Source: Thermococcus sp. M39 (GTDB lineage: Archaea > Methanobacteriota_B > Thermococci > Thermococcales > Thermococcaceae). Taken from it: a DNA stretch of 64,000 nt. The notes beneath the pieces were generated by a model. It saw nothing but the letters and a program-made list of their open reading frames with translations, searched no databases and was not told where the DNA came from. Below, piece by piece: positions 35,134 to 42,583 of the stretch; position 1 is the first letter of the stretch; each line of letters begins with the position of its first letter. Location: assembly GCF_012027325.1 (NCBI RefSeq), contig NZ_SNUG01000003.1:62001-126000 (forward strand), in the 5' to 3' direction. The position numbers and the translations under genes were made by a program.

Positions 35134-35766
35134 TCATTTTATGCATCTTTTTTTCAACAGCATATCTTTAACCTCATAAAACAGCTCATCCTCGCCAAGT
35201 TCATCTTTCAGCTTTTCAAAGTTCTCTTTAAGCCTTGGGAGGCGAGATTTTGCTCTTATGAGCATTGTATTCCCTAAATCAATGGCAAATCTTAAGTATT
35301 CGTCATTAACCAAAATTTTGCCGTCTTTTCCTAAAGGCGCTGTTAGATACTCGGTTCCATTTATCTCGATGAGAATTCTACCCTTTACAGCTTTGAATGT
35401 TGTATACTTAAATCCAGAGGCTAAGCCAAGTTCATGGAGCTTTTTAGCTATCTCAAAGGTCTCTGCAACTATGTGAAATATCGGTGGTTGGGATTTTAGA
35501 AAGATGAAGCCCCTTTGAGCTTTCTTTAGACTCTCTTTTGCCTCTTCAAATGTTATTGGTCTGTGCTCCTTTATGAGCCACCTGCTTAGTGGTTTGGCCC
35601 CCAAGTTTGGCTCCTCTATGATTCCAATTCTGCCGGAGCATGAGCTTGTAGTGTAAACACCTTTGATTGAGTTGATGAGCATGAGAAGGTCGATGATGTC
35701 TTCATCAACTTTCTTCTCGTTTATTGCCGTGAACAAACTTCGGAGGGCTTCTCTCTTGGCTTTCAT
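35134..35766 (-). CDS. taw3: tRNA-Phe wyosine-type methyltransferase Taw3/Tyw3
   Basis: 210 residues. S-adenosylmethionine-dependent N4-methylation of the 7-substituted 4-demethylwyosine at position 37 of tRNA-Phe. The family motif YTTSSCSGRI is at about 38-47, followed by IGIIEEPNLGAKP. The start at 35766 (MKAKREALRSL) is set by GGGGTGA; the GTG at 35784 precedes it. The gene converges on gcvT and stands alone. Confidence 0.9.
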   Translation of the reverse strand: MKAKREALRSLFTAINEKKVDEDIIDLLMLINSIKGVYTTSSCSGRIGIIEEPNLGAKPLSRWLIKEHRPITFEEAKESLKKAQRGFIFLKSQPPIFHIVAETFEIAKKLHELGLASGFKYTTFKAVKGRILIEINGTEYLTAPLGKDGKILVNDEYLRFAIDLGNTMLIRAKSRLPRLKENFEKLKDELGEDELFYEVKDMLLKKRCIK

Positions 35767-35907
35767 TCCAATTTCACCCCTCACAGCTCAGCTGATTTAA
35801 AACTCCATAAATTCTGGACTAAACTGGATTAAATGCTCTGAGATTTGTTCTTTGATGTATTTTGGCGAAAACTTTATAAAGATATCCCAAAAAGCTAAGT
35901 TGGGAAT

Positions 35908-35985
35908 GGCCGGGGTGGTGTAGCCTGGTTAGCACAGGGGACTGTGGATCCCCTAGCCCGGGTTCAAATCCCGGCCCCGGCCCCA
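35908..35985 (+). tRNA. tRNA-His (anticodon GTG)
   Basis: Acceptor GCCGGGG/CCCCGGC, an encoded G at position -1 (35908) opposite discriminator C73, the histidine hallmark. Anticodon stem GGGGA/TCCCC with loop ctGTGga, T arm CCGGG-TTCAAAT-CCCGG and encoded CCA ending at 35985. A TATA-like tttataaagata lies about 35 nt upstream. Confidence 0.97.
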
Positions 35986-36090
35986 GAAATTGAGCTTTTC
36001 TAAAATACAAACTTTCCAAAGCTTCTCCTAACAATTGAGATACATTGACATCACTACAAAGCCAAAAATGGATACTTGGGGCAACTAATA

Positions 36091-36300
36091 TCAATGCCCC
36101 ACAGTTCTAACCAATGTATAAATTCCCGCCTCTTCTTTGATGAGGCCTCTTTCTTTGGCAATCTCCAGTAAGGACTTCAAGTCAAGAAATTGGATCCCAT
36201 ACTTGCTGCAGTTGTTCACCAAAACAGGCCAAGAAGCACTACCACCAAAGTCCCTAATCATTTTCAACAGCACTCTCAACTCAGAAGCTTCTCTACTCAT
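36091..36300 (-). CDS. Small winged-helix-like protein, copy 1
   Basis: 69 residues from the ATG at 36300, right after a strong GGGGAGGTGAG site. The sequence MSREASELRVLLKMIRDFGG...LLEIAKERGLIKEEAGIYTLV has the helix spacing and final beta hairpin (GLIKEEAGIYTL) of a winged-helix DNA-binding domain. A second copy at 53303-53512 shares most residues. Upstream, an inverted repeat lies between TATA box and start site, so self-regulation is plausible. Function unknown. Confidence 0.7.
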   Translation of the reverse strand: MSREASELRVLLKMIRDFGGSASWPVLVNNCSKYGIQFLDLKSLLEIAKERGLIKEEAGIYTLVRTVGH

Positions 36301-36367
36301 AGTCTCACCTCCCCATAAGTCTGATTTAAAGAAAAGACAAGATAAAGTTGTCAAAACTTGTATTTAT
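36301..36367 (-). repeat. Duplicated leader/promoter, copy 1, with inverted repeat
   Basis: About 65 nt upstream of the small winged-helix gene is almost identical to 53513-53578 upstream of copy 2 (a few mismatches). It holds a TATA candidate ATAAATAC (minus strand, 36360-36367), an inverted repeat AAGTT-gtcaa-AACTT (36345-36359) just downstream of it, and GGGGAGGTGA. The repeat is where a repressor would block polymerase binding. Confidence 0.65.
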
Positions 36368-36436
36368 CACTTACGACATTCCAAAATATGTCAAGTATCA
36401 GATATGAAATAACTTCAGATAGCCAAAAATCCATCA

Positions 36437-36520
36437 CTACATCACACCCAATAATCCGCCACCATAGAACAACCACAGCAAAAGTGCAACACTTGTCGGC
36501 ACTGTGAACTCATCCCAAGC
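36437..36520 (-). pseudogene. C-terminal remnant of a dolichol-kinase-like membrane protein
   Basis: 27 codons and a stop: AWDEFTVPTSVALLLWLF, then YGGGLLGVM. This matches the C-terminus of the intact gene at 57079-57774 (AWDEFTVPMSTAVLLWLF, then YGGELLSVVW), and the DNA is clearly alignable over about 90 nt. No upstream part of the gene is left in this frame. It shows that a second copy of that gene once stood here. Confidence 0.75.
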
Positions 36521-36640
36521 TGAACGTTATAGTTACAACGAGAAGCGCTAAGAAGACAAGCCAAGTCTTAAGCAAAACAGAGTAGTAGGATAAAATATCC
36601 CCCATATGCCCAAGACCATATAAAGAGCTTACCCTTCAAG
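36510..36640 (-). pseudogene. Frameshifted membrane-protein remnant
   Basis: Two short minus-strand frames read LFIWSWAYGGYFILLLCFA-stop and, one frame over, KTWLVFLALLVVTITFSLG-stop; joined near a T4 run they make a plausible pair of membrane helices ending at 36510. It abuts and slightly overlaps the kinase remnant, so the two decayed genes were joined at about 36520. I cannot name the family. Confidence 0.35.
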
Positions 36641-36691
36641 GCAAGGGAAAGGCTAGCTCACCTCAAGTTAAAAAGAAAGAAAAAGTTTCAA

Positions 36692-37993
36692 TTAGAATGG
36701 TAAATCATAATGCTTAACAACGAGTTCATCAATGCCGAGTTTCTCTAGTATCCGTAGTGGCACCTGCATAGAAACTTGAACTATCCCCGGTAATCTTCCA
36801 ATTTCAACTGCCCCACTTATGGTAACTCTGTTCCTAACTTCTTCAACGCTCATACCAAAGAGCTTTGCAGCCCTCTTAAAGCCATTCATTGCAGCATCAT
36901 TTATGTTTGGGCCTGATCCAATTATCTGTACTGGGGCAACTGGTTCAACTTCAATGCCGAACCTCTTTGCGAGCTTTTGAACATTATCCCATTCGTCCTT
37001 TCTCCATGGCCTAGCTAGCGGTGGCAGGTCTTCTTCCGGTGGAAGGAGTATTGGGCCGTCAAGGTTCATGTTCTTTACAACTGATACCTCTATAACGCTC
37101 TCTGCAGTTACGTCGGTTGTATGTCCAGCGACTTCTCCATCTCCTTGCATTGCGTGAGCATCTCCAGCGTAAACTCCTCCTCCGTCCACTTTCACTGGAG
37201 CTATTACTATGGCACCTTCTCTAACTGCATCAACATCTAGGTGTCCATCAGTCAATTTGGTCTCATAGTCTTCTTTTGTAATTGCATATGGATGGGGTGC
37301 ATCTATTAGGAAGTACCCAAAGTCACCAGCATTATGAGAATCTGGAATATCCACTGCAGGTACTGTTCCTAATTGGCCTAAAAATGGGCGAATTCTTGAA
37401 GGTACTCCAACAATATCTGCTTTTGCAAAGATGAGAATTGGGACTTGTTTTGAATTTTTAGGCAGAGCATGCCATTCCCAAGCATTTTTAGCTATTTCCT
37501 CGGCAGTCTTTTTGTCAACAGTAACCCCAATTCCTAATCCATGATCAAAGACCATTGTATAGCCGTTCACCATTTTGAATGGCGATGCAGGAGAGCCGCA
37601 GTGCTTACATCTTATAGCATCTTCCCCAATTCCCTCAACTTCAAATTCTGGCCAAGGCTCGTTACAAGAGGGACACTTCTTTGCAACGTATGGATCTCCT
37701 ACAAAGCTCCCTTCTCTAGTCGTGTCAACACCAGAAGAGGCTGCCTTTGACAAAACCTTTATGCTTTTTATTTTTATGACAATGCCATCCCCAACCTTTG
37801 CACCTTCTACTGCAACTGGGACGTTAACCTCATGCCCTCCTTTAATGGTTGGCGTTATCATTGGTCCCCAGCATCCTGGGGCAGTAAGAAAGACTATTTT
37901 TCCTCCATTAGCTACTGGCCCAAGCATTTTGGAATGCGGCCCAATAATGCCGTTTGTTTGTAGGTCATTAAAAACCTCATCTTCAACAACCAT
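36692..37993 (-). CDS. Acetamidase/formamidase (FmdA/AmdA) family protein
   Basis: 433 residues. Hydrolyses short amides such as formamide to carboxylate and ammonia in characterised members. The family pattern is present: GGHEVNVPVAVEGAKVGDGIVIKI near 50, PHPYAITKEDYE and GGGVYAGDAHAMQGDGEVAGHTTDV near 270, and TISGAVEIGRLPGIVQVS at the C-terminus. An inserted zinc-ribbon-like unit CPSC...CKHC (about 108-133) is notable. GGTGATTTT before the ATG and a TATA box CTTTTATATTTTG (38023-38034) suggest its own promoter. It diverges from the symporter block, with which it may share a role in amide or acyl-amino-acid use. Confidence 0.85.
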   Translation of the reverse strand: MVVEDEVFNDLQTNGIIGPHSKMLGPVANGGKIVFLTAPGCWGPMITPTIKGGHEVNVPVAVEGAKVGDGIVIKIKSIKVLSKAASSGVDTTREGSFVGDPYVAKKCPSCNEPWPEFEVEGIGEDAIRCKHCGSPASPFKMVNGYTMVFDHGLGIGVTVDKKTAEEIAKNAWEWHALPKNSKQVPILIFAKADIVGVPSRIRPFLGQLGTVPAVDIPDSHNAGDFGYFLIDAPHPYAITKEDYETKLTDGHLDVDAVREGAIVIAPVKVDGGGVYAGDAHAMQGDGEVAGHTTDVTAESVIEVSVVKNMNLDGPILLPPEEDLPPLARPWRKDEWDNVQKLAKRFGIEVEPVAPVQIIGSGPNINDAAMNGFKRAAKLFGMSVEEVRNRVTISGAVEIGRLPGIVQVSMQVPLRILEKLGIDELVVKHYDLPF

Positions 37994-38216
37994 AAAATCA
38001 CCAAGTATTTTTATTGCCTACAAAATATAAAAGAGTTTAGACTGATGTTTGCAACAATACAACTCTACATCTGACTTATTTTTTAATAAACATTTAATCT
38101 AATAGTCTTAGAGCTTTACTAATAACAAAAGTTAATTCATGTTTCTATATTCCATCAATTACTACTATCCAAAAAATAGTTAATCTTAACATTCATGTCT
38201 TGAAAATTTTGAACAA

Positions 38217-38228
38217 AAAAGTATAAAT
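38217..38228 (+). promoter_or_regulatory. Promoter of the symporter block
   Basis: AAGTATAAATCC is a clear TATA element; the start of transcription would be near 38250, leaving a leader with GGAGGTG before the ATG at 38278. The stretch 38035-38216, between the two divergent promoters, is AT-rich and shows no gene. Confidence 0.5.
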
Positions 38229-38277
38229 CCGTACATTAGTATACACTTTACTGCATAACATATGTGGAGGTGCCACA

Positions 38278-38490
38278 ATGGAAAAAGGCCAAGCTCAAAA
38301 GTATGCCCTACTTTTGGGGCTTTTGCCATGGATAGCATATGTAGTGATTTCACCGTTCCTCAACAAGCCAAAACCCTTGCTACTAGGTATGCCACCATTG
38401 ATGTTTTGGAATACACTTTGGCTAATCTTGACAACACTCTCCCTTTATGGAGCCTACAAGCTCGAGTTAGGAGGTGGCCTCCTTGAGTAG
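38278..38490 (+). CDS. DUF3311-like small membrane protein
   Basis: 70 residues with two membrane helices (YALLLGLLPWIAYVVI and LMFWNTLWLILTTLSLYGAY). The pattern LLGLLPWIAYVV...PLLLGMPPLMFWNTLW matches DUF3311 proteins, which are encoded just before SSS-family symporters and are probably accessory subunits. It overlaps the symporter's ribosome binding site and start. Confidence 0.8.
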   Translation: MEKGQAQKYALLLGLLPWIAYVVISPFLNKPKPLLLGMPPLMFWNTLWLILTTLSLYGAYKLELGGGLLE

Positions 38491-39925
38491 CGCAACAGTT
38501 CCTGTTGCAATAATACTCTCTTGGGTATTCCTAAGCCTAGTGGTTGGCGTTTTAGCAGGAATAAAGAGAAAATTCAGCTTAGAAGGATATTTAGTTTCAG
38601 GAAGAAGCTTAGGCTTAATATTCCTTTATGTCCTAATGGCGGGAGAAATTTACAGTGCATATGCATTCTTAGGAACCGGAGGCTGGGCATATTCCTACGG
38701 AATGCCAATAATGTACGCAATAGGTTATGGAGCTCTAGCATATGCCTTCGGTTATTTCTACGCAAAATATGTTTGGAAGGCTGGTAAAGCCTTTGGATGT
38801 GTCACGCAAGCCGATTACTTCCAAGCAAGGTATGACAGCAAATTACTGGCAATTCTAGTAGCATTGATTGGAATAATTTTTAACGTTCCCTACCTCCAAT
38901 TGCAACTTCAAGGTTTGGGATACATAATACACGTAGGTTCATTAAATACGATCTCAATAAAGACCGGAATTATTGTTGGAATGGTAATAATGTTAATTTA
39001 CGTTTATACCAGTGGTCTTAGGGGTATAGCTTGGACGAATTTCCTCCAGGCATTGTTAATGTTTATAGTGGCATGGGCTGTATTATTTGCAATTCCATTT
39101 AAGCAATTTGGAGGAATTGGAAATCTCTTTAATACTTTAGCTCAAACAAAACCCGATCATTTAGTACTACATCCCCCATTAGGCACTGCATGGTATGTTT
39201 CAACTCTAATTTTAAGCGGTCTAGGATTCTTCATGTATCCCCAAATGTATCCTTCAATATACAGCGCAAAAGACTTGAAAACGCTCAAAAAGAACTATGT
39301 GTTACTACCATTATATTCAATCTTCATGATCCCTGTTATATTAGCAGGATTTACAGTTGCTGCACTGGGATTGACGTTAGCTACCCCTGATGAAGCTGTT
39401 TTAAAAGCAGTGGAAATTTCATATCCTTCCTGGGTTTTAGGAATTGTTGGAGCTGCTGGTTTTGCAGCCGCAGCATCAACGGCAAGTGCGATTATACTAA
39501 CACTTGCAGGATTATTATCCAAGAATCTGTATACGATAATCAAGCCAGAAGCATCAGATAAGGAATTGGTACTAGTTAGTAGAGTGTCAGTTATACTCTT
39601 TGGACTTGCTGCAATGCTCTTGGCTCTCTATGCCCCAGGAAGATTAGTTGCTCTATTGCTACTAGCTTATTCAGGTATAACTCAAATGTTCCCAGGGGCT
39701 GTCCTTGGACTCTTCTGGAAGAGAATGAATAAATATGCAGCCGGAGCAGGAATGATTGCAGGATTACTGACTATAACGTATCTTAAATTCATTGTAAAGA
39801 GCAATCCATTGGGAATTCACTTTGGACTCTGGGGTCTGCTTGTAAACTTCATTGTGACAGTAATAGTAGCATATGCAACGAAACCTGATGAAAACTTTGA
39901 AAAATTTAAGGTCGCATTTGCTTAA
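38483..39925 (+). CDS. SSS-family sodium/solute symporter
   Basis: About 480 residues, 13 membrane helices, a Na+-driven carrier of the pantothenate/proline/acetate (SSS) family. Helix-1 SGRSLGLIFLYVLMAGEIYSAY and GLRGIAWTNFLQALLMF are family motifs. GGAGGTG at 38470-38476 is spaced 6 nt from the TTG at 38483 (LSSATVPVAIIL), the probable start. Neighbouring M20 amidohydrolase and pyroglutamyl peptidase suggest an acyl-amino-acid or pyroglutamate substrate (inference). Confidence 0.9.
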   Translation: MSSATVPVAIILSWVFLSLVVGVLAGIKRKFSLEGYLVSGRSLGLIFLYVLMAGEIYSAYAFLGTGGWAYSYGMPIMYAIGYGALAYAFGYFYAKYVWKAGKAFGCVTQADYFQARYDSKLLAILVALIGIIFNVPYLQLQLQGLGYIIHVGSLNTISIKTGIIVGMVIMLIYVYTSGLRGIAWTNFLQALLMFIVAWAVLFAIPFKQFGGIGNLFNTLAQTKPDHLVLHPPLGTAWYVSTLILSGLGFFMYPQMYPSIYSAKDLKTLKKNYVLLPLYSIFMIPVILAGFTVAALGLTLATPDEAVLKAVEISYPSWVLGIVGAAGFAAAASTASAIILTLAGLLSKNLYTIIKPEASDKELVLVSRVSVILFGLAAMLLALYAPGRLVALLLLAYSGITQMFPGAVLGLFWKRMNKYAAGAGMIAGLLTITYLKFIVKSNPLGIHFGLWGLLVNFIVTVIVAYATKPDENFEKFKVAFA

Positions 39926-39966
39926 TGCCCTTTTATTCCTTTTTTATTCGATATGGGGTGATAAGT

Positions 39967-41142
39967 ATGAAAGTAGAAGAGTTTGTAATTAAAAAAGCTA
40001 AGGAGTTAGAATCATATATTGTAGAAATGAGAAGGGACTTTCACATGTACCCAGAACTTAAGTACGAGGAGGAAAGAACTTCATCCATCGTTTCCAAAGA
40101 GCTAGAGGAACTTGGTTATGAGGTTATGAGAACGGCGAAAACTGGCGTTATAGGAATTTTGAGAGGTAAAGAAGAGGGCAAAACCGTAGCTTTGAGGGCT
40201 GATATGGATGCTTTGCCTGTTCAAGAGGAGAATGATGTCCCCTATAAATCAAGAGTTCCAGGCAAAATGCATGCTTGTGGTCACGACGCTCACACAGCAA
40301 TGCTCTTAGGTGCAGCAAAGATATTGGCTGAAATAAAGGACAAATTAAATGGTACAGTAAAACTAATCTTCCAACCAGGGGAAGAAGGGGGATTGGGAGC
40401 TAAAAAAATTGTTGAAGAAGGACACTTAGATGATGTAGAGGCTATTTTTGGTATTCACGTATGGGCTGAGTTACCTTCAGGAACAATCGGAATTAGAGAA
40501 GGTCCTCTACTGGCATCTGCAGATGCGTTTAAAGCTACAATAAGAGGAAAAGGCGGTCATGGTGCAGTACCACATATGTCAATTGATCCAATCGTTGTAG
40601 CAATTGATATTGCAAATGCTTATCAAAAAATCATCTCGAGAGAGATAAACCCACTAGATCCTGCAGTTATAAGCGTTACAAAAATTGTAGCAGGAACAAC
40701 TTTTAATGTCATTCCAGAGACTGCAGAACTTTGGGGAACTATACGAGCATTTAATGAAGAGGTTAGAGATTTTATAATTGAAAGAATGAGGCAGATAACC
40801 GAAGGTTATGCAAAATCAATGAGATGTGAGGGAGAGTTTGAACTCACAATGGAGTACATCCCACCAACAATAAATGATAAAGGCTTGGCAGATTTTGCGA
40901 GGAGAGCATTGAAACCTCTCGGGGAAATAGTTGAGCCAAGACCTACTTTGGGAGCTGAAGACTTTGCCTTCTACACTCAAAAGACCCCAGGATTATTTGT
41001 TCTCCTAGGAATTAGAAATGAGGAGAAAGGAATAATTTATCCTCACCATCATCCGAAGTTTAACGTTGATGAGAGCGTCCTTTGGAAAGGTTCTGCAATT
41101 TATGCCCTGTTAGCTTACGAATACTTGGAGGGGGCGAGATGA
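39967..41142 (+). CDS. M20D amidohydrolase (aminoacylase/carboxypeptidase-like)
   Basis: 391 residues. Metal hydrolase releasing amino acids from N-acyl or hippurate-type substrates. Motifs: [53 protein letters not shown] (metal His and Cys), [18 protein letters not shown] (catalytic Glu pair), [20 protein letters not shown], and [10 protein letters not shown] near the end. GGGGTGATAAGT sets the start at 39967. The stop overlaps the pcp ATG (ATGA). Confidence 0.93.
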   Translation: MKVEEFVIKKAKELESYIVEMRRDFHMYPELKYEEERTSSIVSKELEELGYEVMRTAKTGVIGILRGKEEGKTVALRADMDALPVQEENDVPYKSRVPGKMHACGHDAHTAMLLGAAKILAEIKDKLNGTVKLIFQPGEEGGLGAKKIVEEGHLDDVEAIFGIHVWAELPSGTIGIREGPLLASADAFKATIRGKGGHGAVPHMSIDPIVVAIDIANAYQKIISREINPLDPAVISVTKIVAGTTFNVIPETAELWGTIRAFNEEVRDFIIERMRQITEGYAKSMRCEGEFELTMEYIPPTINDKGLADFARRALKPLGEIVEPRPTLGAEDFAFYTQKTPGLFVLLGIRNEEKGIIYPHHHPKFNVDESVLWKGSAIYALLAYEYLEGAR

Positions 41143-41798
41143 AAGTCTTAATCACGGGTTTTGAACCGTTTGGTGGAGATGATAAAAATCCAACAGAAAT
41201 GATAGCTAAAACCCTTAACGGAAGGACTATAGATGGAGCACAAATAATTGGGAAAGTTTTACCGGTCTCTGTTAAGCGTGCTGGACCAAAATTAGAGCAA
41301 ATCCTTAATGAGCTAAAACCAGATGTCGTGATAAATTTGGGGCTGGCACCAACTTACAGCAACATAGCCGTCGAACGAGTTGCCTTAAACATTTTGGACG
41401 CTAGAATTCCAGACAATGATGGATATCAGCCAATTGATGAGCCTATAGAAAAAGATGCCCCAATAGCATACTTTGCCACGCTCCCAGTTAGAGCGATAGT
41501 AAAGGAGCTTAAAGATAACGGTGTTCCAGCAGTGATTTCTTACAGTGCTGGAACTTATTTGTGCAATTACGTTATGTTCAAAACGCTCCACTATTCAAAG
41601 CTTCATGGTTATCCTAAAAAAGCAGGTTTCATTCACGTCCCATACACTCCGGATCAAGTTGTTAATAAATTCTTCCTCCTTGGCAAAAACACACCAAGTA
41701 TGTGCCTGGATTTGGAAATCAAGGCAATTGAAATAGCGATCAAGACAACGCTTAAATTTATGAAAGAGGGGAAAGAAGACATCAAAGAGCCAATTTAG
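41139..41798 (+). CDS. pcp: Pyrrolidone-carboxylate peptidase
   Basis: 219 residues. Removes N-terminal pyroglutamate from peptides. Starts [18 protein letters not shown] after GGAGGGGGC; longer frames upstream overlap the M20 gene. Catalytic Glu (in [19 protein letters not shown]), Cys in [12 protein letters not shown] and His in [11 protein letters not shown] are all present. Translationally coupled to the M20 gene, which argues that both act on blocked N-termini. Confidence 0.95.
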   Translation: MKVLITGFEPFGGDDKNPTEMIAKTLNGRTIDGAQIIGKVLPVSVKRAGPKLEQILNELKPDVVINLGLAPTYSNIAVERVALNILDARIPDNDGYQPIDEPIEKDAPIAYFATLPVRAIVKELKDNGVPAVISYSAGTYLCNYVMFKTLHYSKLHGYPKKAGFIHVPYTPDQVVNKFFLLGKNTPSMCLDLEIKAIEIAIKTTLKFMKEGKEDIKEPI

Positions 41799-41812
41799 TT
41801 GAGGTCAAGAAG

Positions 41813-42253
41813 ATGCGAGTGCTTGGCCTCGTTGTCCTTTTAATTTCTTCTCTAATACTAGGTTTCATCATGCTAGAAGACTCAAGTTTTGTTCCTCCAG
41901 AGGTGAAGGTAACTGATTTAAAAGTATCAGTTGAAGGGCTTGCAAGCTCTTCACTCAACATAACCCTAAGTATATACAATCCAAACAAAGTTACAATAAC
42001 AGTTATGAAAATTGACTACAACATTTACGGGAGTGACAATGTTGCAGTGGAAAACGGTAGGGTTATTAAACAAATAACGATACCACCGAACGCCGCAAAA
42101 TATGTTTCAATTCAGATCAAAATGAAGTATGGAACGCTAAAAGCTGTTTGGGGAGCTATGGAAATGGACAAAATTGAGTGGAGAATTATAGGAAAACTCT
42201 ACATGAAAGTTAACGGTAAAGATGTCGTGATGTCTTTTGAGGACAAAATTTAA
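41813..42253 (+). CDS. Membrane-anchored LEA14/WHy-domain protein
   Basis: 146 residues: one N-terminal membrane helix or signal (MRVLGLVVLLISSLILGFIM) and a single beta-sandwich domain (about 28-140; LNITLSIYNPNKVTITVMKI) typical of LEA2/WHy proteins. 14 nt after pcp, with GAGGTC upstream, so it is likely co-transcribed. In archaea this domain is usually outside the cell; function unknown. Confidence 0.75.
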   Translation: MRVLGLVVLLISSLILGFIMLEDSSFVPPEVKVTDLKVSVEGLASSSLNITLSIYNPNKVTITVMKIDYNIYGSDNVAVENGRVIKQITIPPNAAKYVSIQIKMKYGTLKAVWGAMEMDKIEWRIIGKLYMKVNGKDVVMSFEDKI

Positions 42254-42424
42254 CACATAGGTAAAGAAATACAAGAATCAAAATTTAACGTTTTTCAAAT
42301 AAATTTCCTCTTTTTGCGTATTTCGTTGCATATAGTCTTTGATAACTTATGATAACTATATGTAAGCATATATTTAGTCAACTAACCTTTCTCCGGTCCT
42401 TTAGAATAGGCTTGATCGGTTGTC

Positions 42425-42476
42425 AAGTTTTAAACTTAACAAAGTTATTCTACTTTGTATGTTAAAATTTAACATA
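42425..42476 (+). promoter_or_regulatory. Palindromes in the control region of the peptide locus
   Basis: Two inverted repeats: AAGTTTTAAACTT (42425-42437) and TATGTTAAAATTTAACATA (42458-42476; arms of nine bases around one central base). A half site TATGTTAAAT follows at about 42503. They lie about 70-110 nt upstream of the likely TATA box (CTTAAATATATAC, about 42528-42540). Such sites suit a dimeric Lrp-type regulator, and one is encoded at the end of this gene block. The rest of the 330-nt intergenic region holds no gene. Confidence 0.5.
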
Positions 42477-42527
42477 TAACAGGATCAAAATTTCACAAAT
42501 GTTTATGTTAAATCTTGCTCCATAATG

Positions 42528-42540
42528 CTTAAATATATAC
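42528..42540 (+). promoter_or_regulatory. TATA box of the peptide transporter operon
   Basis: CTTAAATATATAC fits an archaeal TATA box. Transcription would begin near 42563, leaving a leader of about 20 nt that contains GGAGG before the ATG at 42584. Confidence 0.5.
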
Positions 42541-42583
42541 ATTAATGCACGTTATTTTGACAACCCGATGGAGGCCACTCCGG

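Noticed and set aside
35819-36094. Open frame across tRNA-His on the minus strand
   Set aside because: It is the antisense of the tRNA (the peptide contains GPGPGFEPG, from the T arm) and has no family or ribosome binding site support.
35908-38277. Integrated element next to tRNA-His
   Set aside because: No integrase, no repeat of the tRNA 3' end downstream, and the remnants are chromosomal-type genes with a paralogue in this window.
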